Shown: positions 52,778 to 62,159, numbered from the stretch's first letter. The stretch is DNA of 64,000 nt from Clostridia bacterium (GCA_017399105.1 JAFQEJ010000049.1:1-64000); one strand, 5' to 3'. The notes: generated from the letters alone by a model not told the origin. Program-made: numbers and translations.

Positions 52778-53467
52778 TTATTTCTGTCCGTAGTATGCGT
52801 TTTTTCCATGCTTGCGGCTGTAGTGCTTCTCCACGAGTGCATCGGACGCGGGCTCTGCGGTGGGATTGATCAGCTCGGTTTTGAATGCCATCTCGGAAAC
52901 TGCTTCGATGACAACTGCATTATGTACTGCTTGATCGGCATCCTTCCCCCAGGAGAACACGCCGTGGGATTTCACAAGTGCGCCGGGCAGGGTGAGAGGA
53001 GCGATATCACCGATGCGCTCGGCAATAACAAGACCGGTATTCTTCTCGTATTCACCGGCGATTTCCTCATCGGTCAGCGCTCTGGTGCAGGGAATTGAAC
53101 CATGGAAATAGTCGGCGTGAGTGGTTCCGTAGAGAGGAATATCCTGTCCTGCCTGTGCCCATGCGGTAGCATTGATGCTGTGAGTATGCACAACACCGCC
53201 CACATCAGGGAAGGCTTTATAAAGTTCAAGATGGGTGGGAAGATCGGTAGAGGGTCTCATCTCGCCATCGACGACATTGCCATCCAGATCGACAACCACC
53301 ATATGCTCGGGTTTCATCACGCCGTAATCGACACCACTGGGTTTGATAACCACAAGCCCGCTCTCACGGTCTATGGCACTCACATTGCCCCATGTGAAGA
53401 TGACAACCTTATGAGCGACAAGAGCCAGATTGGCTCTGCATACCTCTTCTTTCAACTGTTCCAACAT
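52778..53467 (-). CDS. araD: L-ribulose-5-phosphate 4-epimerase
   Basis: A 229-residue class II aldolase-fold enzyme. It converts L-ribulose 5-phosphate to D-xylulose 5-phosphate. Zinc ligands His94, His96 ([13 protein letters not shown]) and His168 ([11 protein letters not shown]) are present, with Asp119 in THADYFHG as the likely catalytic acid. It could equally be called UlaF or SgbE. It is the last step of the pentulose operon, 12 bases after the kinase. Confidence 0.93.
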   Translation of the reverse strand: MLEQLKEEVCRANLALVAHKVVIFTWGNVSAIDRESGLVVIKPSGVDYGVMKPEHMVVVDLDGNVVDGEMRPSTDLPTHLELYKAFPDVGGVVHTHSINATAWAQAGQDIPLYGTTHADYFHGSIPCTRALTDEEIAGEYEKNTGLVIAERIGDIAPLTLPGALVKSHGVFSWGKDADQAVHNAVVIEAVSEMAFKTELINPTAEPASDALVEKHYSRKHGKNAYYGQK

Positions 53468-53479
53468 GATATAAGCCTC

Positions 53480-54970
53480 TCAGTTCTTTCTGAAGTCCTT
53501 CATTGCCTTCCATACGGGGCGAAGGGTTTCTTCTGTTTTGCGATAGATTTCGTATTTTTTCCGATAAATCGGGGTAAGTGCTGTATTGGGCTCTACAGGA
53601 TTGCCCGGTTTAACGCAGGCGCTGACCGCTTCTTTGGCATCGCTGTAGATGCCTGCAGCAATACCTGCCGACATGGCAGCCCCCTTACAGCCAAGCTCGG
53701 TTTTTTCGGCAGTTTCCACCGGGATGCCTGCCACATCAGCAAACATCTGCGTCCAGAAGGGAGAGTTAACCACACCGCCAGCCAGCTTCAGTCTGCTCGG
53801 AGGGGTCTCCATGCTGTTCAGCAGACGCTCCAGATGGGTATATCCTGAGAAAACCACGCCCTCATAAATCGCGAGGATGACCTCGCCCTCGCCATAGCCG
53901 CTCTCCAGACCCACAAGCGATGCCTTTGCCAGCGGATCAAGATTGGATGCATAAAGGAAGGGGAGAAACACTGCAGCACTCTTCTCAGGTGAAACCGCTT
54001 CAGCAAGAGCATCCAGCTCTTTATAGCTTCGATCCTTCAGAATATCACGCATCCACTCCAGATTGCCTGCAGATGCGGCGCTGCTTTCCTCAGCGAGATA
54101 ATAGCCGTCCACGCACCAGAAGGAATTCATGGCGGCAGCTCTTACCGGTGTTCCCGTAATATACTCATTGATGCTCCATGTACCCGCGATGATACAGAGA
54201 TCGCCTTCGGCAAAGGTTCCGGCTCCAAGCGCACAGGCATCGATATCAAACATACCGCCCGATACGGGAATGCCTGCGGGAAGTCCGGTTGCACGGGATG
54301 CTTCCTCTGTCACATAACCGCGCAGTGCAAAGGAGCTGATCAATTCGGGAAGCGCGCTGTTAATTTCCGAAATACCAAAGAGCTCGGTCAGCTTGGGGTC
54401 ATAACCGCCGCTTGCCAGCGAGAGCAGATTGGTACCCGACATATCGGTCAGCTCTGCTGCAATCACATCGGTGAGCGCATACCCCACCAAATCCTTGACA
54501 GAGAGGATGGCTCCGATCCTGTCATAGGTATCTCTGTCATGCTCCTTCAGCCAGCGCAGCAGGCACACCGGCTGACATGCGAGAATTTTCTGATAAGTAT
54601 AGGGATAGACCTCATCGGAAAGTCCGTTCTCCGCAGCTTCAAGCTCATAGGAAAGTGCTCTTGAGTCGGTGGAGCCGATACCATTTCCCAGCGGTTTTCC
54701 TTCTTTATCTAGGAGATAGAGTCCTTTTCCGTGACCTGAAAGTCCGACTGCGGCGATTTCTCCGTCAAGTTCGGCTGTGATCTCGCGGATCAAGGTGAAG
54801 TTTTTTTCGATGATTTCATGGGGGTCACGTTCAGTGCGTCCGTTCTCATTGACAGTAAGCGGGATGCGAATTTCTTTTTTTATGATCTGGCGTCCATCCG
54901 TATCGAAGACTGCAGCTTTGCAGAGAGTGCCTCCGTTGTCGATTCCCAATAGATAGCGTTTTTTATTCAC
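53480..54970 (-). CDS. FGGY carbohydrate kinase, probable L-xylulose kinase
   Basis: A 496-residue two-domain kinase. GIDNGGTLCKAAVFD binds phosphate near the N-terminus, GGMFDIDACALGAGT holds the catalytic Asp, and LAGGVVNSPFWTQMFADV is the C-terminal nucleotide motif. The context (epimerase upstream, AraD downstream) fits L-xylulose to L-xylulose 5-phosphate as in LyxK; ribulokinase activity is an alternative. The start is the GTG at 54970 after AAAGGAG, overlapping the epimerase stop by four bases. Confidence 0.85.
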   Translation of the reverse strand: MNKKRYLLGIDNGGTLCKAAVFDTDGRQIIKKEIRIPLTVNENGRTERDPHEIIEKNFTLIREITAELDGEIAAVGLSGHGKGLYLLDKEGKPLGNGIGSTDSRALSYELEAAENGLSDEVYPYTYQKILACQPVCLLRWLKEHDRDTYDRIGAILSVKDLVGYALTDVIAAELTDMSGTNLLSLASGGYDPKLTELFGISEINSALPELISSFALRGYVTEEASRATGLPAGIPVSGGMFDIDACALGAGTFAEGDLCIIAGTWSINEYITGTPVRAAAMNSFWCVDGYYLAEESSAASAGNLEWMRDILKDRSYKELDALAEAVSPEKSAAVFLPFLYASNLDPLAKASLVGLESGYGEGEVILAIYEGVVFSGYTHLERLLNSMETPPSRLKLAGGVVNSPFWTQMFADVAGIPVETAEKTELGCKGAAMSAGIAAGIYSDAKEAVSACVKPGNPVEPNTALTPIYRKKYEIYRKTEETLRPVWKAMKDFRKN

Positions 54971-55815
54971 AGCGATGCTCCTTTCGCTTTCTGAAAGCAT
55001 TTTTCGATATATACACGGTTGCGGGTAATATACTCGGCAGGATCGGTCTTGCCGTCATACCAGAATTCACAGTTGTAGATGCCCACATTCTGCGCCATCA
55101 GCTCGGCGATGCAGCCAATAAAATCGACACGCCCCTCACCATATTCCATATTGCGGTATACCCCCTCCACCGTTTCCTTCAGGTGAGCGGCAGCGATATG
55201 TCCTTTTGCGCTCTTCAGGTCTTCGATGGGCGTATCGGTGCCGTTTCGGATGTTTCCGAGATCGGGATAAATCTGCAGATAAGGAGATGCAATATCACTT
55301 ACATAGCGCATTGCCTTTTTTGCTGTATTCATGAAGTCATTCTCCATGGTTTCAAATGCCACAATAACGCCGCTTGCCGCTGCATAAGGGATGATTTGGC
55401 TGATTCCCTCGACAAAGTAGGTTTCGGTATCCTCCCCGCGATCCTCATACCAGACATCATAACCGGGGATCTGAATGATGCGGATACCGGCTTCATATGA
55501 AAAATCAATGGCAGCGCAGAGAAGGCTGATACTTTTTTTACGGATATCCCGGTCTCTGCTGCCGAAGGGAAAGCGTCTCTGCCCCGACAGACACATGGTG
55601 CGAATCGGGATGTGATGGGCACGCATCATATCCAGCGTTTCCTTTTTGACTGCAGGATCAAGCACGCGTGCAAGACGACCGTCGCTCTCATCTACGCTGA
55701 TTTCGATGCCATCATAGCCGCAGGACAGCGCAAGCGTGCTCTTTTCGGCGAGACTCATGCTGTCGGGCAGAGCTTTCTCATAGAGACTAAGATAATAGTT
55801 TCTGGCTTCATTCAT
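54967..55815 (-). CDS. ulaE: L-xylulose-5-phosphate 3-epimerase
   Basis: A 282-residue TIM-barrel isomerase of the UlaE/SgbU type. YLSLYEKALP at the start, GYDGIEISVDESD, MCLSGQRRFPFGS, FETMENDFMNT and the IYPDLGNI segment match the family. It interconverts L-xylulose 5-phosphate and L-ribulose 5-phosphate. The true start is probably the ATG at 55815; a longer frame would run back through a hairpin. With the kinase and AraD it makes a complete route from L-xylulose to D-xylulose 5-phosphate. Confidence 0.88.
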   Translation of the reverse strand: MNEARNYYLSLYEKALPDSMSLAEKSTLALSCGYDGIEISVDESDGRLARVLDPAVKKETLDMMRAHHIPIRTMCLSGQRRFPFGSRDRDIRKKSISLLCAAIDFSYEAGIRIIQIPGYDVWYEDRGEDTETYFVEGISQIIPYAAASGVIVAFETMENDFMNTAKKAMRYVSDIASPYLQIYPDLGNIRNGTDTPIEDLKSAKGHIAAAHLKETVEGVYRNMEYGEGRVDFIGCIAELMAQNVGIYNCEFWYDGKTDPAEYITRNRVYIEKCFQKAKGASL

Positions 55816-55828
55816 AATAATCACCATG

Positions 55829-55948
55829 ACTTTCGCGTCAGCGAAAGTTTCCTTATTCGGGAATTTGTGGGTGGTTTTGCGCAGCAAAATCGATGCTGTA
55901 AAGCAGCGAAAGCCGCAAAAACCGTGCGTGAAAAAGTATTTTTCACGC
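55829..55948 (-). promoter_or_regulatory. Two hairpins between GH127-like and epimerase genes
   Basis: The 168-base gap has a perfect stem ACTTTCGC/GCGAAAGT around a four-base loop (55829-55848), and a ten-bp stem GCGTGAAAAA/TTTTTCACGC (55926-55948) followed on the minus strand by ACGGTTTTT. They may stabilise the mRNA or reduce read-through. The AGCAAAATCGATGCTG stretch between them carries no gene. Confidence 0.5.
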
Positions 55949-55983
55949 TGTTAACCTCCGATTTGAGATTACTTATATAAATA

Positions 55984-58956
55984 TTACTCCGAATAGTCCT
56001 TCAGCGCACTGCCCCGTATAAATGCCACATCATCAAACCGATAGATCTGGGCGCTGCCGCTGCCGTTTTGACCGTTCATCAGGCGTATACGGATAACCTG
56101 ATCCATTTGAGTTCCGGTTTCAGCAAGCACTGTACAGGGAATTTCGAATTCCTGCATATTCAGGGGCATGACGATGGGATTCCAGCCTTTGTGCAGCCGA
56201 CCTTCGGCGACCGCAGCCTCCAGATCCAGCATATACTGCGACATTTCTTCGCCTGCATTCAGTCTGAACGAAGAATACTCTACGATCAGCGTATCCACAT
56301 TGGATATATCCTCTATGTACAGCCAGAATGCAAGTGAATCGGTATCGGAACTCAGGCTTACAGCATCAAAGGAAAGATCAGCGAGAACAAACAGATCTTC
56401 AGTTGTGTTTGCAGCGGTAAAGGACAGACAACTGCCCCTTTCGGAATCGCTGACAAACTCCGGGGAAGCACCGCCAACAGCAATTCCCTTTGCAGAGGCG
56501 TCAAGCGGCATGTACAGCAGATAGTCCTCCCCCTTGGAAGGCTGTGCCGCTTTGCTGTCCTTCAGCGCGGTACTGCCATCCTCATAACGATAATCAAGCA
56601 GTGCATCACCGCGGACAAAGGCGATATGATCCAGCTTGTAGTTGACCGCCCTGCCGGTTCCGCTTTGTGTGTTCATCAAACGGATACGGAAAATATTATC
56701 CAAATTGGGGGAATTATCTGCATTGATCTGAACATGGAAATCCATGTCTGCAAGATCAAGCGGAACTACAATCGGATTCCAGCCGGCTTTCAGAGAACCG
56801 TTGGCAGCATAAGCAGGCAGATCGATGACGCCCTGGAACATCTCCTCACCGGCATGCATGGCAGCCGAGGCATATTCGATGATCAGCGGTGTAGTTTCCA
56901 TGGGATCATCCACATAAAGCCAGAGAGCCATCGCATCGGTGGATGCATCGAGTATGGCAGGCTCGAAATACATATCAACCAGGATGCCATGTTCCGCAGA
57001 AGTGGCGTTGGGTTGGGTATAAGAAAGGCACCTGCCTCGCTCTTCATCGACAACATACGCATTTGCCGCACCCTGTGCCAGCACATCGGGAGAATAGTCA
57101 TCAAGCGGCACAAGCGCCAGATAACCGCGTTCCTTCATTTCATCGGTCAACATACCTGCGTTTTGCTCACTCAGATCCAGTCCTTCAATTTCCAGCGGCC
57201 AATTTGCATAAAGCGGATAGACACCCTTGATGGGAGTTACAGCGACCACCTGCTCACCGTATTGATAGATGGTATACTCACATTCCTGGGGTGTGCCTTT
57301 GTAGAAGGTCTCGGTATAGTTTCTGCTCTCAATATCAAAATCCACACTGACAGCATCACCCGACTTTATATTCGTCAGCAGGATGTATCCGTCCTTGACC
57401 GTAAACGCAGCTTCCTTGCCATTGACATTCACATGAATACCATTTTCAGAAACATTGTCCCATGCACGGATGTAAACGCTGCAGTCCTGCCTGGGCGTAA
57501 TCTGAACCTGTCCCTGCAGCGGCAGACTGCTTTCAATCGCAGCCACCTCATTCTCCCAGTCAAAGAGCAGATTAACCCAAAGGATGTCATCTTCGAGATA
57601 GGCAATATGATTGGTAAAATAAGAGATTGCCTGTACCGCGCCCTGGGTAATATCGATGGTATTGATAGGCGAAGAACGTGCCTGCAGGTGAGCTGTGGGC
57701 ATGGGGAAGCCAAAGCCGCCAATGGCACGCTCTGCAATGTTTGCATAGGCATCCCCGGCGCTCGGGTCGTCCTTTGTTGTGAAGAAGCTATTATCCAGCA
57801 CCTGCGAGGGCAGTAATGCAGAGCGCATGAAGCTTTCCGCTTCGCCGTACCAGTTTGCACGCTCGCTCACTTCATTCTTTGCGAAGAGCAGTTGAATCTC
57901 AATCACATCACCGATTTGGTTGACCTCGCCCTGTACCTCATTTGCCACATTGATTTGTTCCTTGATCCAGCCGGTGCTGCTCATGACCTGCTGCAGCCCC
58001 TTCTCTCCCTCATATACGGCACGGACCAGATTGACCAGCTCATGATCGTCTGTCATGTAACCGTACTCCAGAAGGCCGGAAAGCGTGGATGTAATGGAGT
58101 GTATATGAGTACCGGCATTGGCCATGGAGCCGGTTTTGGGATTAAACCAGTTATCTGCATTTTGGGCAATATCACCGGCAAGCGTAAATGCACGCTCATC
58201 TCCCGATGCATCATAAAGATTGAGCAGCGCCCCAACCAGTCTGCCTGTATCCCCGGGTGCATTGCGGTCACCGCTGAACCAGTCTGAGAGTCCCGCATCC
58301 GCAACCGCGCGCGACTTGATATAGCCGCAGTGATCGGGCATAATCGTCTCAAGTACCGTCAGAAAACGATCTGCCAGCGCACTTGCTCTGTCATCGCCAC
58401 GGGAACGGATAAGCCAAGCCAGCGCCTCGCAGCTTTCGCGAAGATTATGCGACTCCATGCCCTGTCGGTTGGTGCTCTCGTCATACCAGACGGGAAGACC
58501 GATCTCTTCCATACAGGAATAATAATATTTTGTGTAGGTCTCCTCTGCGAAGCTGTCAATCTTCCGTCCGGTGGCACGTTCTACATTAAAAAGGCAGTCG
58601 ATAGCGCGTCCGGTTACATGCGGAATACCGATCTCCAATGCATGCAGCGCATAAGCAGGGCTTCCGTACCCGCCTGCTGATATGAAAAAATAGGGCTCGT
58701 AATCCTTATCCGCGTCCAGCATACCTTCCACATATTCGGCTGCCAGATGCATGGTTTCTTTTAAATCTGCGCTATACCAGGTGATGGGTCCCGCCACGCT
58801 GTGAGTTGCATCCCCCGGAGTGACACTCAGATAACGATCTTCTCCGGTGGCTGTAGATTCATCCTGATCGGGCGTAATCTCGGGTGATACCGGTGAACAG
58901 GCACCGAGCAGAAGCATGCTTGCTAACAAAAAGGCGATTTTTCTGATGTGTTTCAT
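55984..58956 (-). CDS. Large lipoprotein, GH127-like (alpha/alpha)6 barrel with two C-terminal repeats
   Basis: A 990-residue lipoprotein (lipobox LGAC, Cys20). Residues about 50-450 look like an (alpha/alpha)6 barrel, and the following VQITPRQDCSVYIRAWDN and GIHVNVNGKEAAF with DGYILLTNIKSGD resemble the beta domain of GH127 beta-L-arabinofuranosidases. I do not see the family's zinc-cysteine cluster clearly, so activity is tentative. Two repeated beta domains follow (about 650-800 and 835-990), each with ERGSCLSFT, LWLYV/I, GWNPIVVPL and RIRLMN. They may bind glycan. It starts the pentulose operon and has a clear promoter and operator. Confidence 0.7.
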   Translation of the reverse strand: MKHIRKIAFLLASMLLLGACSPVSPEITPDQDESTATGEDRYLSVTPGDATHSVAGPITWYSADLKETMHLAAEYVEGMLDADKDYEPYFFISAGGYGSPAYALHALEIGIPHVTGRAIDCLFNVERATGRKIDSFAEETYTKYYYSCMEEIGLPVWYDESTNRQGMESHNLRESCEALAWLIRSRGDDRASALADRFLTVLETIMPDHCGYIKSRAVADAGLSDWFSGDRNAPGDTGRLVGALLNLYDASGDERAFTLAGDIAQNADNWFNPKTGSMANAGTHIHSITSTLSGLLEYGYMTDDHELVNLVRAVYEGEKGLQQVMSSTGWIKEQINVANEVQGEVNQIGDVIEIQLLFAKNEVSERANWYGEAESFMRSALLPSQVLDNSFFTTKDDPSAGDAYANIAERAIGGFGFPMPTAHLQARSSPINTIDITQGAVQAISYFTNHIAYLEDDILWVNLLFDWENEVAAIESSLPLQGQVQITPRQDCSVYIRAWDNVSENGIHVNVNGKEAAFTVKDGYILLTNIKSGDAVSVDFDIESRNYTETFYKGTPQECEYTIYQYGEQVVAVTPIKGVYPLYANWPLEIEGLDLSEQNAGMLTDEMKERGYLALVPLDDYSPDVLAQGAANAYVVDEERGRCLSYTQPNATSAEHGILVDMYFEPAILDASTDAMALWLYVDDPMETTPLIIEYASAAMHAGEEMFQGVIDLPAYAANGSLKAGWNPIVVPLDLADMDFHVQINADNSPNLDNIFRIRLMNTQSGTGRAVNYKLDHIAFVRGDALLDYRYEDGSTALKDSKAAQPSKGEDYLLYMPLDASAKGIAVGGASPEFVSDSERGSCLSFTAANTTEDLFVLADLSFDAVSLSSDTDSLAFWLYIEDISNVDTLIVEYSSFRLNAGEEMSQYMLDLEAAVAEGRLHKGWNPIVMPLNMQEFEIPCTVLAETGTQMDQVIRIRLMNGQNGSGSAQIYRFDDVAFIRGSALKDYSE

Positions 58957-58993
58957 TTTTCACTCTCCCTATTTCATTATTTTACCATCATTT

Positions 58994-59009
58994 TTGGTAA
59001 CGTTACCAA
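58994..59009 (-). promoter_or_regulatory. LacI-family operator
   Basis: The perfect 16-base palindrome TTGGTAACGTTACCAA lies just downstream of the -10 of the GH127-like gene, the usual place for a roadblock repressor of the LacI/GalR family. The regulator is outside the window. Confidence 0.75.
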
Positions 59010-59024
59010 TTTTGTGGTAATATT

Positions 59025-59053
59025 ATTGTACCATATTTTTACGGTTCGGTCAA
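59025..59053 (-). promoter_or_regulatory. Promoter of GH127-like/pentulose operon
   Basis: TTGACC (59048-59053), 17-base spacer and TACAAT (59025-59030) on the minus strand. Confidence 0.75.
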
Positions 59054-59087
59054 TATATAATTGTCAGAAAAGCAAAAAAATAACGTA

Positions 59088-59132
59088 AACAAAAAAATCA
59101 GTGAGATACCGAAAAATTGCAGCATCTCACCG
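59088..59132 (-). terminator. Terminator of copper operon
   Basis: Stem GTGAGAT/ATCTCAC (59101-59107 with 59124-59130) followed on the minus strand by a seven-T run. Confidence 0.8.
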
Positions 59133-59142
59133 ATTCCGGGAT

Positions 59143-61653
59143 TTATTCGATTCCGACTACCTTGTAATCCTCATCTTCTACCGTTTTTTTCAGAAGCTCA
59201 TCCGAAATTTCTGTTTTCAGCGTCAGAATGGCTGTTCCCTTCTCGTGGCTGACCTCTGCAGATTCTACAGCATCGAGAGCTTCAAGCACCTTCTTCACTC
59301 TGCCCGAGCAGTGTCCGCACATCATGCCTGTGATTTTCATTGTCTTTGTCATGGTTTTGTTCTCCTTTTTCATCTTGGATTTATGATGAAGTTTATGATC
59401 ATGCTTTGTGCTGTGCACATCAAAGAGGTTCAGCCGCAGGGCATTGGTCACCACGCAGAAGCTGGACAGACTCATGGCAGCAGCACCGAACATGGGATTC
59501 AGCTGCCAGTCAAGAATGGGAATGAAGAGACCTGCTGCCAGCGGGATGCCGATGATGTTATAGCAGAATGCCCAGAAGAGATTCTGATGAATATTCCGCA
59601 GGGTCGCGCGGCTGATACGGATGGCTGCGGCAAGATCGGTGAGGCGGCTTTTCATGAGCACCACATCTGCGGCATCGATGGCGATATCCACTCCGGCACC
59701 GATGGCAATACCGATATTGGCTGCTGTCAGTGCAGGCGCATCGTTGATTCCGTCGCCCACCATGACCACCGTTCCCTCTGCCTGCAGGGAACGAATGACG
59801 CTCTCCTTTCCGTCGGGAAGCACCTCTGCGATCACCTCGTCCACACCGGCAAGCTTTCCGATAGCATCTGCGGTGCGCTTATTATCGCCGGTGAGCATAA
59901 CGGTACGGATACCCATATTTTTGAGCTGACGAATTGCCTTGGCGCTGTCTTCTTTAATGGTGTCAGCGACAGCGATCATGCCGATGAGACTGCCGTTATA
60001 GGCAAAATAGAGGGGCGTTTTACCTTCCTCAGCCAATGTGTCGGCTTTAGCGTGAAGCTCATCGGGAATCGCAACAGCGGCACCCACAAAGGATGCATTT
60101 CCACCAAGAATTGGAACACCGCCGAGAGTTGCTTCAAGCCCGTTGCCCGGACGCACAGAGAAGTTTTCAATTGGTTCCGCTGTCAGCGAGTGTGCCTCAG
60201 CTTCTTCGATCACGGCACGGGATAGGGGGTGCTCACTCTTTAATTCAAGCGAATAGGCAAGCTTCAGCAGTGTCGTCCCATCACAGCCCGATGCAGGGAT
60301 GATATCGGTTACTCTCGGCTCGCCGGAGGTTATTGTACCGGTTTTATCAAGTGCGGCTGTTGTGACTTTGCCGGTTTCTTCCAGTGATACTGCGGTTTTA
60401 AAGAGGATACCCTGCTTAGCGCCCACGCCGCTGCCTACCATTATGGCAACAGGAGTAGCAAGTCCGAGGGCGCAGGGACAGCTGATAACCAGTACCGAGA
60501 TACCCCTTGCCAGTGCATAACCGACACTCTCGCCTGCAATCAGCCATACGGCGATGGTAACAGCAGCGATGGTGATGACTGCGGGAACGAAAATTCCCGA
60601 TACGCGGTCAGCAACCTTCGCAATGGGAGCCTTTGTCGCCGCAGCATCGCTGACCATGCGGATGATTTTGGATAAGGTAGTATCCTCTCCCACACTCGTA
60701 GCTTCACAAAGGATAAATCCCGACTGATTGATGGTGGCAGCATAGACTGGATCGCCGGCGCTCTTATCCACAGGAATACTTTCGCCGGTGAGAGAAGCTT
60801 CATTGACTGCGCTCTCGCCTTCGGTGACGATACCGTCCACGGGAATACTCTCACCCGGTTTTACGGCAAAAAGGTCGCCTCGTCTTACCTGCTCTGCGGG
60901 AACAACTGTTTCGATTCCATCGCGGATGACAGTGGCAGTCTTGGGAGAGAGCTTCATCAAGCCCTTCAGCGCATCGGTAGTTCTGCCTTTAGAGCGTGCC
61001 TCGAGCATTTTGCCAACGGTGATAAGAGCAAGTATCATCGCCGCCGATTCAAAATAAAATTCATGCATATATGCCATCACAGCCGCAAAATCCCCGTGCA
61101 TCTGGGCATCGGTCATGGCAAAGAGGGCGAAGGTACTGTATCCGAAGGCTGCACCCGATCCGAGAGCCACCAGTGTATCCATATTGGGAGCACCGTGCAG
61201 CAGGCTTGTGACGCCGCTTATGAAGAATTTCTGGTTAATCACCATGACGCAGACGGTGAGAAGTAACTGTGTCAGTCCCATAGCAACATGATTTTCTGCA
61301 AGAAATGAAGGCAGCGGCCATCCCCACATCATGTGTCCCATGGAGATATACATTAAGAGTGCCAGAAAGCCGAGAGATGCAATCAATCGGCGTTTGAGAA
61401 TGGGTGTTTCGCGGTCGGAAAGAGAATCGTCCTTTCCCTTTTCACTTGAGTTCACGCCCTTCAGCGAAGCGCCGTAGCCTGCTTTTTTCACGGCTGAGAT
61501 GATCGCTTCAGAGGAGGCACTTCCTTCCACACCCATGCTTCCGGTGAGGAGGTTGACCGAGCAGGAGGTGACACCCTCCACGCCCGACACCGCCTTTTCC
61601 ACGCGGCTGCTGCATGCGGCGCAGGTCATTCCGGTTACGTTGTACTGTTCCAT
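59143..61653 (-). CDS. copA: Copper-exporting P1B-type ATPase with HMA domains at both ends
   Basis: An 836-residue P-type ATPase. The N-terminal HMA domain has GMTCAAC (Cys11, Cys14). The membrane metal site is Cys392-Pro-Cys394; the phosphorylated Asp436 lies in DKTGT; a TGES actuator motif and GDGINDAPAL hinge complete the core. After the last helix a His/Lys-rich linker leads to a second HMA domain (GMMCGHC) resembling CopZ. This looks like an in-frame fusion with the chaperone. It follows csoR by 35 bases, and AAGGA supports the start. Confidence 0.93.
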   Translation of the reverse strand: MEQYNVTGMTCAACSSRVEKAVSGVEGVTSCSVNLLTGSMGVEGSASSEAIISAVKKAGYGASLKGVNSSEKGKDDSLSDRETPILKRRLIASLGFLALLMYISMGHMMWGWPLPSFLAENHVAMGLTQLLLTVCVMVINQKFFISGVTSLLHGAPNMDTLVALGSGAAFGYSTFALFAMTDAQMHGDFAAVMAYMHEFYFESAAMILALITVGKMLEARSKGRTTDALKGLMKLSPKTATVIRDGIETVVPAEQVRRGDLFAVKPGESIPVDGIVTEGESAVNEASLTGESIPVDKSAGDPVYAATINQSGFILCEATSVGEDTTLSKIIRMVSDAAATKAPIAKVADRVSGIFVPAVITIAAVTIAVWLIAGESVGYALARGISVLVISCPCALGLATPVAIMVGSGVGAKQGILFKTAVSLEETGKVTTAALDKTGTITSGEPRVTDIIPASGCDGTTLLKLAYSLELKSEHPLSRAVIEEAEAHSLTAEPIENFSVRPGNGLEATLGGVPILGGNASFVGAAVAIPDELHAKADTLAEEGKTPLYFAYNGSLIGMIAVADTIKEDSAKAIRQLKNMGIRTVMLTGDNKRTADAIGKLAGVDEVIAEVLPDGKESVIRSLQAEGTVVMVGDGINDAPALTAANIGIAIGAGVDIAIDAADVVLMKSRLTDLAAAIRISRATLRNIHQNLFWAFCYNIIGIPLAAGLFIPILDWQLNPMFGAAAMSLSSFCVVTNALRLNLFDVHSTKHDHKLHHKSKMKKENKTMTKTMKITGMMCGHCSGRVKKVLEALDAVESAEVSHEKGTAILTLKTEISDELLKKTVEDEDYKVVGIE

Positions 61654-61688
61654 ATTGTATCCTTATTTTCTGTTTCTTCTTTTTTATC

Positions 61689-62000
61689 CTATTTCATCAG
61701 TTTCTGCAATGTTTCGACAAGCTCGTCGATCACATCGTCCTTGCCGGCTCGGATATCTCTTACTACGCAGCCCTTGATATGATTGGAGATGAGCGCTTTA
61801 TTGAAGGCATTGACCGCAGCATTAACTGCTGCCGACTGCATGAGAATATCGGTGCAGTATGCGTCCCGCTCGATCATACCGCGGATGCCGCGAATCTGCC
61901 CTTCTATGCGGTTGAGGCGATGAATCAGCTTTTTTCGCTCAGCTTCATCGCGGAGTGTAGATTTTGCACAGCAGGGACAGTTTTTTTTTGATTTTTGCAT
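61689..62000 (-). CDS. csoR: CsoR copper-sensing repressor
   Basis: A 103-residue four-helix repressor. The copper ligands Cys49 (AYCTDIL), His74 and Cys78 (SNHIKGC) are all present, as is RLNRIEGQIRGI. The N-terminus adds a CPCC cluster. It should repress its own promoter and copA until Cu(I) binds. The ATG follows GAGG; a longer frame runs through the operators and promoter and is rejected. Confidence 0.94.
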   Translation of the reverse strand: MQKSKKNCPCCAKSTLRDEAERKKLIHRLNRIEGQIRGIRGMIERDAYCTDILMQSAAVNAAVNAFNKALISNHIKGCVVRDIRAGKDDVIDELVETLQKLMK

Positions 62001-62024
62001 GTCGGTGTCCTCGTTTGTTCTGAT

Positions 62025-62067
62025 ATACCCCGATGGGGTATTTATATTGTATACCCTCACAGGGTAT
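62025..62067 (-). promoter_or_regulatory. Two CsoR operators
   Basis: ATACCCCGATGGGGTAT (62025-62041) and ATACCCTCACAGGGTAT (62051-62067) are near-perfect palindromes of the CsoR type. The second fills the spacer between -35 and -10; the first lies just downstream of the -10. Confidence 0.88.
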
Positions 62068-62074
62068 TTGTCAA
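62046..62074 (-). promoter_or_regulatory. Promoter of csoR-copA
   Basis: TTGACA (62069-62074), 17-base spacer and TACAAT (62046-62051) on the minus strand, overlaid by CsoR operators. Confidence 0.85.
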
Positions 62075-62130
62075 GTGTGATTTCACAAACAGAGCTCTTG
62101 AAGTTTCGTATTTTGTTTTGAAGATTTATA

Positions 62131-62159
62131 TTGACAATCGCACATTCCAATGCTATACT
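62131..62159 (+). promoter_or_regulatory. Promoter of alpha/beta hydrolase gene
   Basis: TTGACA (62131-62136), 17-base spacer and TATACT (62154-62159). Confidence 0.8.

Noticed and set aside
62001..62150. Longer csoR start
   Set aside because: The extra 50 codons cover the promoter and both operators; the ATG at 62000 has the ribosome-binding site and matches family length.
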